A stretch of DNA of 64,000 nucleotides from Halomarina salina (GCF_023074835.1 NZ_JALLGW010000001.1:2170001-2234000); one strand, 5' to 3'. Shown: positions 23,499-32,706, numbered from the stretch's first letter. The notes: a model not told the origin generated them from the letters alone. Numbers and translations: made by a program.

Positions 23499-23698
23499 GG
23501 CACCGTTTTCTTCGTCGGGTGTCCTCGCTCGCTCCACTCGCTCCGGCCACCACTCCTCGAAAACCCTGCACGAAAAATTCGACTGCTCACTCGCGTTCGC
23601 TCGCACGGACGCTGACATCTCTGACCAGTCTACACCGGGGTGGAGCCACCGGGACACGTCGCCCTGACCTTTCGTTTTATCGTCTCTCCGTGTGCGGA
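23499..23698. repeat. Intergenic stretch with degenerate haloarchaeal repeat words
   Basis: No gene seen. It contains ctcgctcgctccactcgctccggccacc, an A-rich word ctgcacgaaaaattcg and gctcactcgcgttcgctcgcac. Similar words occur in the gaps at 1.2, 52.8 and 55.9 kb. Confidence 0.4.
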
Positions 23699-24070
23699 AT
23701 GCGCATGGACGCGATACACGTCAGACTGTTCGTCACCGACGCGGACGCGAGCGCCGACTGGTACGTCGAGCAGTTCGGGTTCGAGGAGTCCTGGGAGTTC
23801 GAGGCGGGGGACCAGCGTCACGTTTACGTCGCGGACGGGAACGGCTTCGAACTGCAGTTGACCGAGACAGACGGCGAGGAGGCCATCGCAGACGCGGACA
23901 CGTTCGACCACCTCGCGCTGGGCGTCGAGGACGTCGACGCGGCGTTCGAGGACATCGAGAACCACGGCGTCGTGAAGGAGCCGGGCGACCAGCCAGAGGC
24001 GGGCGCGCGCACCGCGTTCGTCGAGGACCCGGACGGCAACGTCGTGGAACTCGTTCAGCCCCTCGACTGA
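23699..24070 (+). CDS. VOC/glyoxalase-fold protein
   Basis: A 123-residue acidic protein with the two beta-alpha-beta-beta-beta modules of the vicinal oxygen chelate family. It has IHVRLFVTDADASADWYVEQFGF at the start, FELQLTE in the first module, FDHLALGVEDVDAAFEDIENHGV opening the second and AFVEDPDGNVVELVQ closing it. Metal-ligand candidates are the His of IHVRLF, the Glu of FELQL, the His of DHLALG and the Glu of VVELVQ, which fits glyoxalase I. Whether it acts on methylglyoxal adducts cannot be decided. The start may be the ATG at 23699 or the one two codons later. Confidence 0.82.
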   Translation: MRMDAIHVRLFVTDADASADWYVEQFGFEESWEFEAGDQRHVYVADGNGFELQLTETDGEEAIADADTFDHLALGVEDVDAAFEDIENHGVVKEPGDQPEAGARTAFVEDPDGNVVELVQPLD

Positions 24071-24094
24071 GACGAGGCGGCAGAAGCGACCTTC

Positions 24095-27000
24095 TCAGCG
24101 GCCGACTCGCCCGACCAGCCCCGCGACCGCACCCGCGAGCGACCGCTCACTGTCGCGTCCCGCTTCGACCCCCGACGAGGTACCGGAGTCCGTCAGCGCC
24201 TCGGCGACGAGTTCGACGGGGTGTGGCGGCATCGTCTCGCCCGGCCGGTCGCCGAGTTGCGAGCGACACGACGCGCCGGGCGCGCAGACGCGGTCGCCGG
24301 GCGACGCCTCGACCTGCTCGAACAGGCGGGCGCCGATGGCCTTCGAGAGGCCGTAGTGTTCGGCCTCGTAGCCGAAACTCCCGGCCATGCCACAGCACGT
24401 CGTGTCGAGGCGGTCGACGTCGTAGCCCGCCGCGAGCAGGACGTTCATCGCGTAGTGGTCGGTGTTCGTCGCCTTCTGGTTGCAGTGGCCGTGGTATGAG
24501 ACCGCGCCCGAGTCGTCGGGGAACGCCAGTTCGTCTGCGAGGCCCGTCTCGTCGAGGTACGTACAGACGCCGTACGTCGACTCGGCGAGCGTCTCGACGT
24601 CCTCGCCGGCCAGCAGGTCGCGGTACTCGTCCTGGAACATCACGGCGTCGGAGGGTTCGACGAACAGCACGTCCCAGCCCTCGCGAGCGCGGGGAGCGAG
24701 CGCGTCGACGTTCGCCGCTGCCCGGTCGCGCGCCAGGTCGAGGAAGCCCTTGGAGTACGCGGCGCGGCCGGTCGGTCCCGCGTGCTCGGGCAGGGCGACG
24801 TGACAGCCTGCGGCTTCGAGCACCCGAACCGCCGCCTTCCCCGGTTCGGGGTAGGAGTAGTTCGTGTACGTGTCGGGCACCAGCAGGACGCGGTGGTCGG
24901 CCTCGTGGTACGGAACCCGCGACCCGCCGCGCTCGTCGAACCAGTCTACGAACGTGTGGCGGGTGAACGTCGGCAGTTCGCGGTCGGCGGCGATTCCCAG
25001 GGTGCGCTCCATCGCGGCGCGTGCGCCCGGCACCTGTGGCGCGACGTTCGAGAGCGGCGCGAGAGCGCTCCCGACCCGCGACAGGGTGTCGATGTTGGCG
25101 AACACCTGCTCGCGGAGCCCCGAGCCCTCCTCCTCGTGGTACTGGTGTTTGACCTCGGCCTTGAGTTTCGCGAGGTCCACGCCCGTCGGGCAGTCGCTCG
25201 AACAGCCCTTGCAGCCGACACAGAGGTCCAGCACCTCCTGCTGGAACCGGTCGGAGTACAGCTCTTCTTCGGGCAGGTCACCCGAGATGGCCGCCCGGAG
25301 CATGTTCGCCCGGCCGCGAGTCGTCTGGACCTCCTCCTTGGAGGCGCGGTAGGTGGGGCACATCACCTCCGAGTCGGTCTGTCGGCAGGTGCCACAGCCG
25401 TTACACAGTTCGACGAGGTGGGAGAAGCCGCCCTCCTCGGAGAAGTCGAGCGTCGTCTGCGGTTCGAGCGACTGGTAGCTCGCGCCGTACCGGAGGTGTT
25501 CGCGGTTGTCGGCTCCGACCCCACGCTCCGAATCCGGACCCACGTCGTCGGGGCCGTCGCGGTAGACGACGTTGCCGGGGTGGAACTGCCAGTCGGGGTC
25601 GAACGCCGTCTTCAGCTCCTTGAACGCGCTCCAGAGCTCCGGCCCGTACATCTTCGGGCTGAACTCGGTGCGGGCCATGCCGTCGCCGTGTTCGCCCGAG
25701 AACGCGCCGTGGTACTCCAGCACGAGGTCGGTGACGTCGTCGGTGATGGAGTGCATCTTCTCTATGCCCTCCTCCTGCTTGAGGTTGAGGATGGGCCGGA
25801 TGTGGAGCGTCCCGCTCCCGGCGTGAGCGAAGTACGCCGCCGAAGTGTCGTGGTTCTGGAGTACCTCCTTGAACTCCTGAACGTACGCCGCGAGGTTGTC
25901 CGGCGGCACGGTGGCGTCCTCGATGAACGGGTACGGTTTCGGGTCGCCCTCCAGGCTCATCAGGAGCGGAATCGCGGCCTTCCGGAGCTTCCACATGTCG
26001 GCCTGGGCCTCCTCCGTGTACGCCTCGACGACGTCGAACGCGTCGCCATCGCCGGACTGCGTCCGGCTGCCGGAGACACTCCGTGTCTCCCAGTCCTCGA
26101 CGAAGTGCGCGTTCGTCTCGCCGATGGCTGCCTCGAACGCGACGCGCTGGGCGTCGACGGCGTCGTCTCCCGTCTCCCCGTCGACCGTCTCTTCGTCTGC
26201 CGTCTCGCCCTCACCGTCGGTAGTGTCGGTGGCCTCCTCGGCCGGGACGAGTTCGGAGTCGAACTCCAGCATCAGGGCCGCCTCGGTGCCCTCCGGTATC
26301 TGCTCGACGTACTGCGAGTAGCCCTCGGACTCGGCGGCCAGCCGGAACACCTCGTCGTCCATCAGTTCGACGGCGCTCACGTCGTACCGCAGGGCCTCCG
26401 GGACCGCCTCCATCGCGGCGACCAGGTCGTCGAAGCAGTACAGCGCCAGCGCCGTCTCCTCGGGCACCGAGACGAGCGAGACGGTCGCCTCCGCGACGAC
26501 GCCGAGCGTCCCCTCCGCGCCCACGAACAGTTTCGAGAGGTTGACGACCCGTTCGCCGTCGTCGGTCTCCCGGATGACCTTGTGGAGGTTGTAGCCCGAG
26601 ACGGAGCGCTTGAGAGTGGGGTAGCGCGAGGCGATCTCCTCGTCGTGCTCGTCGACCAGTGCGCGGACCGTCTCGTAGATGTGCGCTTCGAGCGTGTCCC
26701 GTGAGACGATGTCCTCGTACTCCTCGGAGTCGAGCACCACGTCCCGCGTTCTGACGAGCGACCCGTCGGAGAGCACGACCTTCAACTCCTCCGTGTAGGC
26801 GTCGGTGATACCGTAGCGCACCGAGTGTGCGCCCGTCGAGTTGTTGCCGATACCGCCGCCGACGGTCGCCCGGTTCGAGGAGGCGGGGTCGGGGGCGAAC
26901 TTCAGCCCGTGCGGTTCGAGCGCTGCGTCGAGGTGGTCCTGCACGACCCCCGGCTGGATCGTCGCGCGCTGGGCGTCGGGGTCGATGTCGACGACGTCGT

Positions 27001-27358
27001 CCATGTACCGCGTCATGTCGAGGACGACGCAGCCCGGACCGACGGCCTGCCCCGCGAGCGACGACCCGGCCCCACGCGGGACGACCGGGACGTCGTAGTC
27101 GGCGGCCACGCGGACCGCGGCCTGCACGTCCGCGGTGTCGCGCGGGCAGACGACGCCCGCGGGTCGGGCCTTGTAGATACTCCCGTCCGTCGCGTACAGC
27201 ACCTGTGCGTACTCGTCGAACGCTACCTCGCCCTTCACGACGCGCCGCAGCGCGTTCGCGAGTTGTCGATACTCTTCCACGTCACTGCGGTCGAGGTCCA
27301 GCGTCCGCGACGACGCGGCTGGCACCCCGCCCTGCAGCGGTTCGTCCTCGGCGGCCAT
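24095..27358 (-). CDS. Giant FAD/Fe-S oxidoreductase (GlcD-GlcF-like fusion, D-lactate/glycolate dehydrogenase type)
   Basis: A 1087-residue fusion. Residues about 50-280 are the PCMH-type FAD-binding domain (PVVPRGAGSSLAGQAV, GNNSTGAHSVRYG) and 280-560 the FAD-oxidase C-terminal domain, interrupted by an acidic insertion near residue 390. Next are two 4Fe-4S clusters (CNGCGTCRQ...MCPTYR and CVGCKGCSSDCP) and CCG heterodisulfide-reductase-like domains (CCGMAGSFGYE). Such proteins oxidise D-2-hydroxyacids and pass electrons to the respiratory chain. A regulator gene is divergent 105 bases away, and a D-2-hydroxyacid dehydrogenase gene lies 2.5 kb further. A TATA-like TGTTAAACC at 27381-27389 precedes the ATG at 27358; an in-frame start at 27376 would leave too little room. 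Confidence 0.9.
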   Translation of the reverse strand: MAAEDEPLQGGVPAASSRTLDLDRSDVEEYRQLANALRRVVKGEVAFDEYAQVLYATDGSIYKARPAGVVCPRDTADVQAAVRVAADYDVPVVPRGAGSSLAGQAVGPGCVVLDMTRYMDDVVDIDPDAQRATIQPGVVQDHLDAALEPHGLKFAPDPASSNRATVGGGIGNNSTGAHSVRYGITDAYTEELKVVLSDGSLVRTRDVVLDSEEYEDIVSRDTLEAHIYETVRALVDEHDEEIASRYPTLKRSVSGYNLHKVIRETDDGERVVNLSKLFVGAEGTLGVVAEATVSLVSVPEETALALYCFDDLVAAMEAVPEALRYDVSAVELMDDEVFRLAAESEGYSQYVEQIPEGTEAALMLEFDSELVPAEEATDTTDGEGETADEETVDGETGDDAVDAQRVAFEAAIGETNAHFVEDWETRSVSGSRTQSGDGDAFDVVEAYTEEAQADMWKLRKAAIPLLMSLEGDPKPYPFIEDATVPPDNLAAYVQEFKEVLQNHDTSAAYFAHAGSGTLHIRPILNLKQEEGIEKMHSITDDVTDLVLEYHGAFSGEHGDGMARTEFSPKMYGPELWSAFKELKTAFDPDWQFHPGNVVYRDGPDDVGPDSERGVGADNREHLRYGASYQSLEPQTTLDFSEEGGFSHLVELCNGCGTCRQTDSEVMCPTYRASKEEVQTTRGRANMLRAAISGDLPEEELYSDRFQQEVLDLCVGCKGCSSDCPTGVDLAKLKAEVKHQYHEEEGSGLREQVFANIDTLSRVGSALAPLSNVAPQVPGARAAMERTLGIAADRELPTFTRHTFVDWFDERGGSRVPYHEADHRVLLVPDTYTNYSYPEPGKAAVRVLEAAGCHVALPEHAGPTGRAAYSKGFLDLARDRAAANVDALAPRAREGWDVLFVEPSDAVMFQDEYRDLLAGEDVETLAESTYGVCTYLDETGLADELAFPDDSGAVSYHGHCNQKATNTDHYAMNVLLAAGYDVDRLDTTCCGMAGSFGYEAEHYGLSKAIGARLFEQVEASPGDRVCAPGASCRSQLGDRPGETMPPHPVELVAEALTDSGTSSGVEAGRDSERSLAGAVAGLVGRVGR

Positions 27359-27463
27359 ACTCGTCGCTCGCCCCACGGGCTGTTAAACCTGTGGCGAGTG
27401 TTGACATCCGTCGGCAGGTCAGTGCACGAAAGTGACATATCCCCCCCGTGCGGAGGGCTGGCC

Positions 27464-28240
27464 ATGACTGCGCGCGAGCAGGTCGCGTTCCTCGTCGGGT
27501 CCGAACACCGCGTCGCTACGATGGAGGCGCTCCGGGACGGGTCGGCCCGACCGTGCGAACTGGAAGAGAGTCTGTCGGCGTCGCGGGCGACCGTCCAGCG
27601 AGCACTGAGCGGCCTCGACGAGCGGGACTGGGTCGACAAACACGACGGGAAGTATCGCCTCACGGGAGCCGGGACGTTCGTCCTCCGGGCCTACCACGAC
27701 CTCGCGGACGTGGTCGAGACGGCCGACGAGGTGGGAGAGCCACTGTCGTTGCTCGACACGGCGACCGACGACCTCCCCATCGCCGCCCTCCGGTCGGCGA
27801 CAGCCACCACGGCGACTGCCACGACCCCGCACGCACCTATCGAGCGGTACGCGTCGCTCCTGGAGCGAACCGATATCGACGAGCTTCGAGGCATCTGTCC
27901 CGTGTTGAGCCCGGTGTTCAACGAGGTCCATCGACCCCTGTTCGAGGCGGGCGTGCCCATCGAACTCGTCATCGACGAGGAGACGCTGGCCGCCGCGGAG
28001 GAACTGACGCCGGAGAACCACACCGTGGCGCTGGAGTCCGACTCGTTCACGCTCTACGTCGCCGACGAGGCACTCGACTTCGGCGCGTCGCTGTTCGGCG
28101 ACTCCGCGATGGTCGCCGCGTACGACGACCAGGGGCGGTTCAGAGCATCGCTCGACTCGACTGACGACGCGCTGGTGGACTGGACGGCGGACCTCTTCGA
28201 GGGGTATCGCGACCGGGCGCACGTCCTCGAAACCGCCTGA
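27464..28240 (+). CDS. Winged-helix regulator with FilR1-like (DUF1724) domain
   Basis: A 258-residue regulator. Residues 1-75 form a winged helix-turn-helix (RVATMEALRDG, CELEESLSASRATVQRALSGLDERDWV, KYRLTGAGTFVL). Residues about 140-250 look like the FilR1/DUF1724 effector domain found in archaeal regulators (CPVLSPVFNEVHRPLFEAGVPIELVIDEETL, FTLYVADEALDFGASLFGDSAMVAAYDDQGRFRASL). It is divergent from the FAD/Fe-S oxidoreductase, which is its likely target. Direct repeats of GTG(T)TGACAT type occur in the shared promoter gap (about 27398-27440). The ligand is unknown. Confidence 0.85.
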   Translation: MTAREQVAFLVGSEHRVATMEALRDGSARPCELEESLSASRATVQRALSGLDERDWVDKHDGKYRLTGAGTFVLRAYHDLADVVETADEVGEPLSLLDTATDDLPIAALRSATATTATATTPHAPIERYASLLERTDIDELRGICPVLSPVFNEVHRPLFEAGVPIELVIDEETLAAAEELTPENHTVALESDSFTLYVADEALDFGASLFGDSAMVAAYDDQGRFRASLDSTDDALVDWTADLFEGYRDRAHVLETA

Positions 28241-28465
28241 CTGCGCGGGCGGTGTCTCACACCCTGCGACAGTCGACAGACAGTGCATATAACTAGTCTC
28301 GCTCCCGAGCGTCGTCTGCGTCCACACACCGGTCCCCTCTGGCGTTTCGGTCCCCCGTTCGCGGCTCACGGCCGCGTGAGCCACCCTCCCCCTCTCGATT
28401 CTCTCACCTTCGCTCCTCTCATCCTCCTCTCTTCCCCCGCTCTGTCCCCGCTGTCTCCCTTCGCT
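28241..28465. other. Gap with hairpin and polypyrimidine tract
   Basis: No gene seen. A TATATAAC-like word lies near 28284, a perfect hairpin at 28363-28382 (GGCTCACG-GCCG-CGTGAGCC), and from about 28383 to 28490 the plus strand is roughly 85% pyrimidine. The tract runs over the 3' end of the GT87 gene on the other strand. Confidence 0.5.
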
Positions 28466-29725
28466 CTACCCCCGCTCCGCTCGCTCCCGTTCGTAGACGA
28501 GACACGCCAGCAGCGTCACCAGCACTCCGTACAGGTGGACGCTCGCGAGCGTGAGCGGCCCGTCGAGCAGCGTCAGTAGCACCTGCGCCCCGTCCCCGAG
28601 CAGGCCGGGCCCGTACTCGCGGAGGTGGCTCAGTTCGAGCGGGACGTTCGTCACCGCGACGCCGACGAGGAACAGCGTCCTCGCCCGACCGGTCAGCAGG
28701 TAACAGAGCGCGACCTGCGGGAAGAACGTGTAGACGTAGTAGATGGGGTAGGCGGGGACGACGAGCAGCATCCCGACGAACGTGACGTAGACGGCGACGA
28801 GTCGGTCCAGACGCGTCTCCAGTCGTCGGTAGGTGACGGCGACGACGGGCGCGACGAGGAGGAGGGCGAGGACGCTCATCAGCGCCGGGTCGAGCGACGG
28901 GACGAGCACGGAGACGGGGCGCAGGAGCGTCGTGTACGCCGCGTCGGGGCCGATACCGCCGACGAACGCGGCGCTCCGGGTCTGGCCGAGCAGCACCTCG
29001 TCGACGTACTCGCGGGTCGTGTCGGCGCCGAACGCGAGCAGTCCGAGTCCGAACCCGGCGAGCGCCGTCGCGACGGCGGCGACGACGCCACGCCACGCCC
29101 GGCGACGGAGCAGCCAGACGCCGACCAGCGCCGGGAACACCTTCAGGAAGGCGGCGAGCGCGAACGCGGTGCCGCTCGCCCACCCCCGGTCGTGTTCCAG
29201 CCAGACGACGCCGAGCGCCAGCGCGGCCGTGATGTGGACGTTGACCTGTCCGTAGAGCAGCGACGGCATCGCGTGGACCGAACAGAGGACGTACCCGGCG
29301 ACGAGGGCGCCGTCGAGCGCGGTCGGTCGGGCGGCGTCGGTAGCTGGCGTCGACCCACCGTCCGAGTCCTCGCCTCCCTGCCTCGGACTCCCGTCGACGT
29401 ACCGCACGACGAGCCACGCGAGGGCGACGCCGACGGCGACTGTCCCGGCGGTGTGGAGCAGGTACCCCCCGAGTTCGCCGAGCGAGGAGAGGGCGGCGAA
29501 CCCGACGACGGTTATCGGCGGGTAGAGGTAGTGGAACGAGTCGACGGCGGAGTAGCCGACGCCGTACATCGGCTGACCGTCGAGGACGGCACGCGCGGTG
29601 TAGTGGTAGACGCGGTAGTTGTAGCCGAAGCGCCACGGTTCGAGGAAGAGGGCGCGAGCGAACGGAACCAGACCGACGAGGATGCCCAGCGCCAGCACGA
29701 GTCGAGGGGCGGTCCGGCGGTCCAT
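28466..29725 (-). CDS. GT87-type (DUF2029) membrane glycosyltransferase
   Basis: A 419-residue polytopic membrane protein with 9-11 hydrophobic segments. Family features are the first-loop motif NYRVYHYTARAVLDGQPMYG...FHYLYPPITVV, with a conserved Asp, followed by the TM region and an EHDRGWASGTAFALAAFLKVFPAL segment. GT87 enzymes such as actinobacterial mannosyltransferases use polyprenyl-phosphate sugars to build extracytoplasmic glycans. In haloarchaea the product could be a glycolipid or S-layer glycan (inference). The final codons run through a purine-rich stretch (REREREAERG-like ending). No other glycosylation gene is adjacent. Confidence 0.85.
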   Translation of the reverse strand: MDRRTAPRLVLALGILVGLVPFARALFLEPWRFGYNYRVYHYTARAVLDGQPMYGVGYSAVDSFHYLYPPITVVGFAALSSLGELGGYLLHTAGTVAVGVALAWLVVRYVDGSPRQGGEDSDGGSTPATDAARPTALDGALVAGYVLCSVHAMPSLLYGQVNVHITAALALGVVWLEHDRGWASGTAFALAAFLKVFPALVGVWLLRRRAWRGVVAAVATALAGFGLGLLAFGADTTREYVDEVLLGQTRSAAFVGGIGPDAAYTTLLRPVSVLVPSLDPALMSVLALLLVAPVVAVTYRRLETRLDRLVAVYVTFVGMLLVVPAYPIYYVYTFFPQVALCYLLTGRARTLFLVGVAVTNVPLELSHLREYGPGLLGDGAQVLLTLLDGPLTLASVHLYGVLVTLLACLVYERERAERG

Positions 29726-29810
29726 GCACCGACTGGCGGCGCGGGGGTCTTGGTTCGTCCGTCTTCTCCGTGGCCTTCCTCGCGCCCTCTCACCGCCACC
29801 CGACCACCGC

Positions 29811-30761
29811 TCACGCGACCTGGTTGCGGAGGTCCTCGTAGCGGCCCGTCTCCTCGACGCGCTGGAGGTTCTCCGCGACGATATCCGCGAGTCTATTGAA
29901 GTAGTTCGGCGTGTGGCCCGAGTTGTGCGGCGTGACGAGGACGTTCGAGAGCCCCCACAGCGGGTGGTCGGCGGGGAGCGGTTCGGGGTCGGTCACGTCC
30001 AGTGCCGCGCCGCGAATCTCGTTGGAGCGCAGCGCCGAGACGAGGGCGTCGGTGTCCACGACGGCCCCGCGCGCGACGTTGACGAGGACGGCCTCGGGCG
30101 GCAGCGTCCCGAACGCCTCGCTGTCGACGAGACCGCGCGTCTCGTCGGTGAGCGGGCACGCCAGCACGAGGTAGTCGGTGCGGGCCAGCGCGTCGTGGAG
30201 CGCGTCGGGGCCGACCACCTCGTCGGTCGGCCCGCCGTCGTCGGGGTGGCGACGGACACCGATGGTCGTCACGTCGAACCCCTTCAGGCGCTGGACGACG
30301 CCCTGCCCGATGGCACCCAGGCCGACGACGGTGACCGTGGACCCGGCGAGTTCGTGGCCCTGGAAGTGTCGCCACTCGTGGTCGCGCTGGCGGTCGAACG
30401 CCGTCGGGAACTCCCGGACGAACGCGAGGACGGATGCGACGGCGTGCTCGGCGACGTTCGGCCCGTGGACGCCCGAGGCGGTCGTGACCGCGACGTCCCG
30501 CTCCCGAAGGGTGTCCATCGGGAGGTGACCGTAGCCGGCGTACATCCCGGCGAACAGGCGGAGGTCCTCGGCGCGGTCCAGCAGCGACTCGTCGATGTCC
30601 GTGCCGGTCACCGCCGTCGCGTCGACGATACCCTCCCGCTCCTCCTCGGGGGTCCGAGCCAGTCGAACATCGTGCTCCGGGAGTCGGTCGCGCAGTTCCT
30701 CGACGTACGACTCCACGGGCATCCCGTGGACGCTGTGGCGGCGGACGAGCAGGTCGGTCAT
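29811..30761 (-). CDS. D-2-hydroxyacid dehydrogenase (NAD-dependent)
   Basis: A 316-residue enzyme of the D-isomer-specific 2-hydroxyacid dehydrogenase family. It has TTASGVHGPNVAEHAVASVLAF, the Rossmann motif VVGLGAIGQGVVQRLKGF, the catalytic Arg in LVNVARGAVVD, a Glu in DVTDPEPLP and the catalytic His in VTPHNSGHTP. It interconverts 2-oxoacids and D-2-hydroxyacids with NAD(P)H. The giant FAD/Fe-S enzyme of the same substrate class lies 2.5 kb away, so the two may act on the same metabolite in opposite directions (inference). It is divergent from the next gene with 98 bases between starts. Confidence 0.92.
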   Translation of the reverse strand: MTDLLVRRHSVHGMPVESYVEELRDRLPEHDVRLARTPEEEREGIVDATAVTGTDIDESLLDRAEDLRLFAGMYAGYGHLPMDTLRERDVAVTTASGVHGPNVAEHAVASVLAFVREFPTAFDRQRDHEWRHFQGHELAGSTVTVVGLGAIGQGVVQRLKGFDVTTIGVRRHPDDGGPTDEVVGPDALHDALARTDYLVLACPLTDETRGLVDSEAFGTLPPEAVLVNVARGAVVDTDALVSALRSNEIRGAALDVTDPEPLPADHPLWGLSNVLVTPHNSGHTPNYFNRLADIVAENLQRVEETGRYEDLRNQVA

Positions 30762-30859
30762 ACCGACCGTTCGACCGGCGGGGGTATGTCGGTACCGACC
30801 ACCGTCCCGCCCGGTGGAAAGCCACGCCGCTTAAGTCCTCACGCCCGCCGACAGGTGGT

Positions 30860-32209
30860 ATGCAACAGGTGGACGTAGCCATCGTCGGCGGTGGCCCCGC
30901 TGGCACGGCGGCGGCGCACGCCGCGGCCACAGAGGGGGCCGAGGCGGTGGTGTTCGAGAAGGGCGTCCCCCGCGCGGACCGTCAGGAACTCGGTCCCGAC
31001 TCGACGGACGCGGCGGGTATCCTCGACTACTGGGTCGACATGATGGACCTCGGCGAACCGATTCCGGACTGGGTGAAGGCCCGCGAACTCGACGCCGCGG
31101 AGTTCATCGGCCCGAACGAGACGGTGACGCTGCGCTCGACCGGCGTGTCGTCGTCGTACCCCAACTTCGGGTTCACGATGCACCGTTCGAAGTTCGACGA
31201 CTGGATGCGCGAGCGCTGTGAGGACGCCGGCGCGGAGTACCGCGTCGGCACGAGCGTCCGCGAGGTCGAGACCGACTTCGGCGACCCCTCCCACACCGTC
31301 GTCCTCCGGGACGGCACCGAGGTCAAGGCCGACCACCTCGTCCTCGCCGACGGCCCCCAGCGCACGGTGACGAACCGGGTGCTCGACCCGCTCCTGCCCG
31401 ACGGGAGCGTGGACAAACTCGCCTCGACGAAGGCCAACCACATCGCCTACCAGGAGTTCCGGGAGTTCCCCGAGGAGGCGTTCGAGGAGGACCGCATCAA
31501 GTTCTGGTGGGGCCTCATGCCCGGCCACACGGCGTACCCGTGGGTGTTCCCGAACGACGGCACGGTCGCTCGCGTCGGCCTGACGATGCCCATCGGGATG
31601 GACCTCTCGACGGTCCCGAACCGCGACCAGTACAGACTGCTCCGGGCGGAGGACACCCGCATCCCGCAGGGGAAGGTGTACCTCGAACGCCTGCTGGAAC
31701 TGGCCTACCCCGAGTACGACCTGGAGGACTTCCCGCTGGTCACCGACCGAGGGAAACAGAACGGGACGGAGACGTACCCCATCTCCTCGACCCAGCCCAT
31801 CGAGTCCCCGACCGCGGTGAACATCGCGGTCGTCGGCGGCGCGATGGGGGCGACGAGCGCGTTCCACGAAGGTGGCGACCACGTCGCGGTCCGCACGGGC
31901 GCGATAGCGGGTCGGATGGCCGCCAACGACACGATGCGGGCGTACAACAGCGAGTGGCAGCACGCCATCGGCGACGAGGTGGTCCGGAGCCTCTCGTTCG
32001 CGGAACTCGCGCGCGGCCTCGGCCCGGACGACTGGGACCGCGAGTTCGCGGCGGCGCGGCGCATCGTCGAGCACGGCCAGGAGTTCAACCTCGGGAACTC
32101 GATACGCGCGGGCGTCTCCGGCGCGAGCCTGTTCGCCCGCTACTGGCGACACCGCCGCCGGTTCCGCAAGGGGTACGTCCAGATACGCGAGGACGACTAC
32201 GCGGTCTGA
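30860..32209 (+). CDS. Geranylgeranyl-reductase-family FAD-dependent oxidoreductase
   Basis: A 449-residue flavoprotein. The N-terminal VDVAIVGGGPAGTAAAHAAA is the FAD-binding dinucleotide fold, VLADGPQRTV is the second FAD contact region, and a substrate domain FWWGLMPGHTAYPWVFPNDGTVARVGL matches geranylgeranyl/digeranylgeranylglycerophospholipid reductases. A C-terminal region with SLFARYWRHRRRFRKGY is basic and may lie on the membrane. Such enzymes saturate the isoprenoid chains of archaeal lipids or quinones; haloarchaea carry several paralogues, so the substrate is open. The gene ends just before a 0.5 kb hairpin-rich gap. Confidence 0.88.
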   Translation: MQQVDVAIVGGGPAGTAAAHAAATEGAEAVVFEKGVPRADRQELGPDSTDAAGILDYWVDMMDLGEPIPDWVKARELDAAEFIGPNETVTLRSTGVSSSYPNFGFTMHRSKFDDWMRERCEDAGAEYRVGTSVREVETDFGDPSHTVVLRDGTEVKADHLVLADGPQRTVTNRVLDPLLPDGSVDKLASTKANHIAYQEFREFPEEAFEEDRIKFWWGLMPGHTAYPWVFPNDGTVARVGLTMPIGMDLSTVPNRDQYRLLRAEDTRIPQGKVYLERLLELAYPEYDLEDFPLVTDRGKQNGTETYPISSTQPIESPTAVNIAVVGGAMGATSAFHEGGDHVAVRTGAIAGRMAANDTMRAYNSEWQHAIGDEVVRSLSFAELARGLGPDDWDREFAAARRIVEHGQEFNLGNSIRAGVSGASLFARYWRHRRRFRKGYVQIREDDYAV

Positions 32210-32706
32210 CCCGTGGACTAGACAGGCTTTTCCCCGCGACTCGTCAACTCGGTGTGCGTGCCTCTAGTCCTCGCCCCGAGACCCCCGTCGGGGGACCGTG
32301 ACGGCGCGACGAACCCGGGCACGCGACACGGGTCGCGACCGACCGCGCGGCTGGCCGGCGTTACCGGCTCGAATCGAGAGTCCGATGGACTCTCGCGACT
32401 GGCAGCACGTCACGCGCCACAACTGATTCGAGGTTTCTTCGAAACCTCGCGCCTCGCCGGTTCACACCGGCTCGGCAATTGGTCTCGCATTGCGAGACCC
32501 GCCCGGCACGAGGGTTTTCCGACCGACGCGGCACGCCGCCACGGGATGAGGTCGGACGTTAGTGTTCCGGGCGACACCCACGACACGCGGAGCGACTGCG
32601 ACGGCTCGATACGGACGTAGCGTCGGTTCGCACCGACGCGGGCGTCGGTCACCCGCTCGATACCGCCACCCACAGCCCTAATCCGGTCGTGACCGAACGG
32701 TCCGGC
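32210..32706. other. Hairpin-rich non-coding region, possible structured RNA or repeat element
   Basis: No convincing gene. The region holds a series of perfect stem-loops with very short loops: 32375-32395 (CGAGAGTCC-gat), 32429-32449 (CGAGGTTTC-ttc), 32456-32471 (GCCGGT-tcac), 32481-32499 (GGTCTCGC-att) and 32620-32639 (GCGTCGGT-tcgc), plus weaker ones near 32282 and 32530. An imperfect stem pairs GACTAGacAGGC (about 32217) with GCCTCTAGTC (about 32262). I looked for conserved blocks of RNase P RNA (GAGGAAAGTCC), SRP RNA and tRNA on both strands and saw none. Confidence 0.5.

Noticed and set aside
30839-32152. 437-codon minus frame opposite the geranylgeranyl-reductase-type gene
   Set aside because: Composition is Arg/His/Val-rich and lacks motifs, while the plus strand has a full FAD-binding fold.
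32210-32706. RNase P RNA, SRP RNA or intron-bearing tRNA
   Set aside because: Conserved blocks (GAGGAAAGTCC, the SRP helix 8 GGAAGG/AGCAGC region, a T-arm with seven-base loop in register) were not found on either strand.
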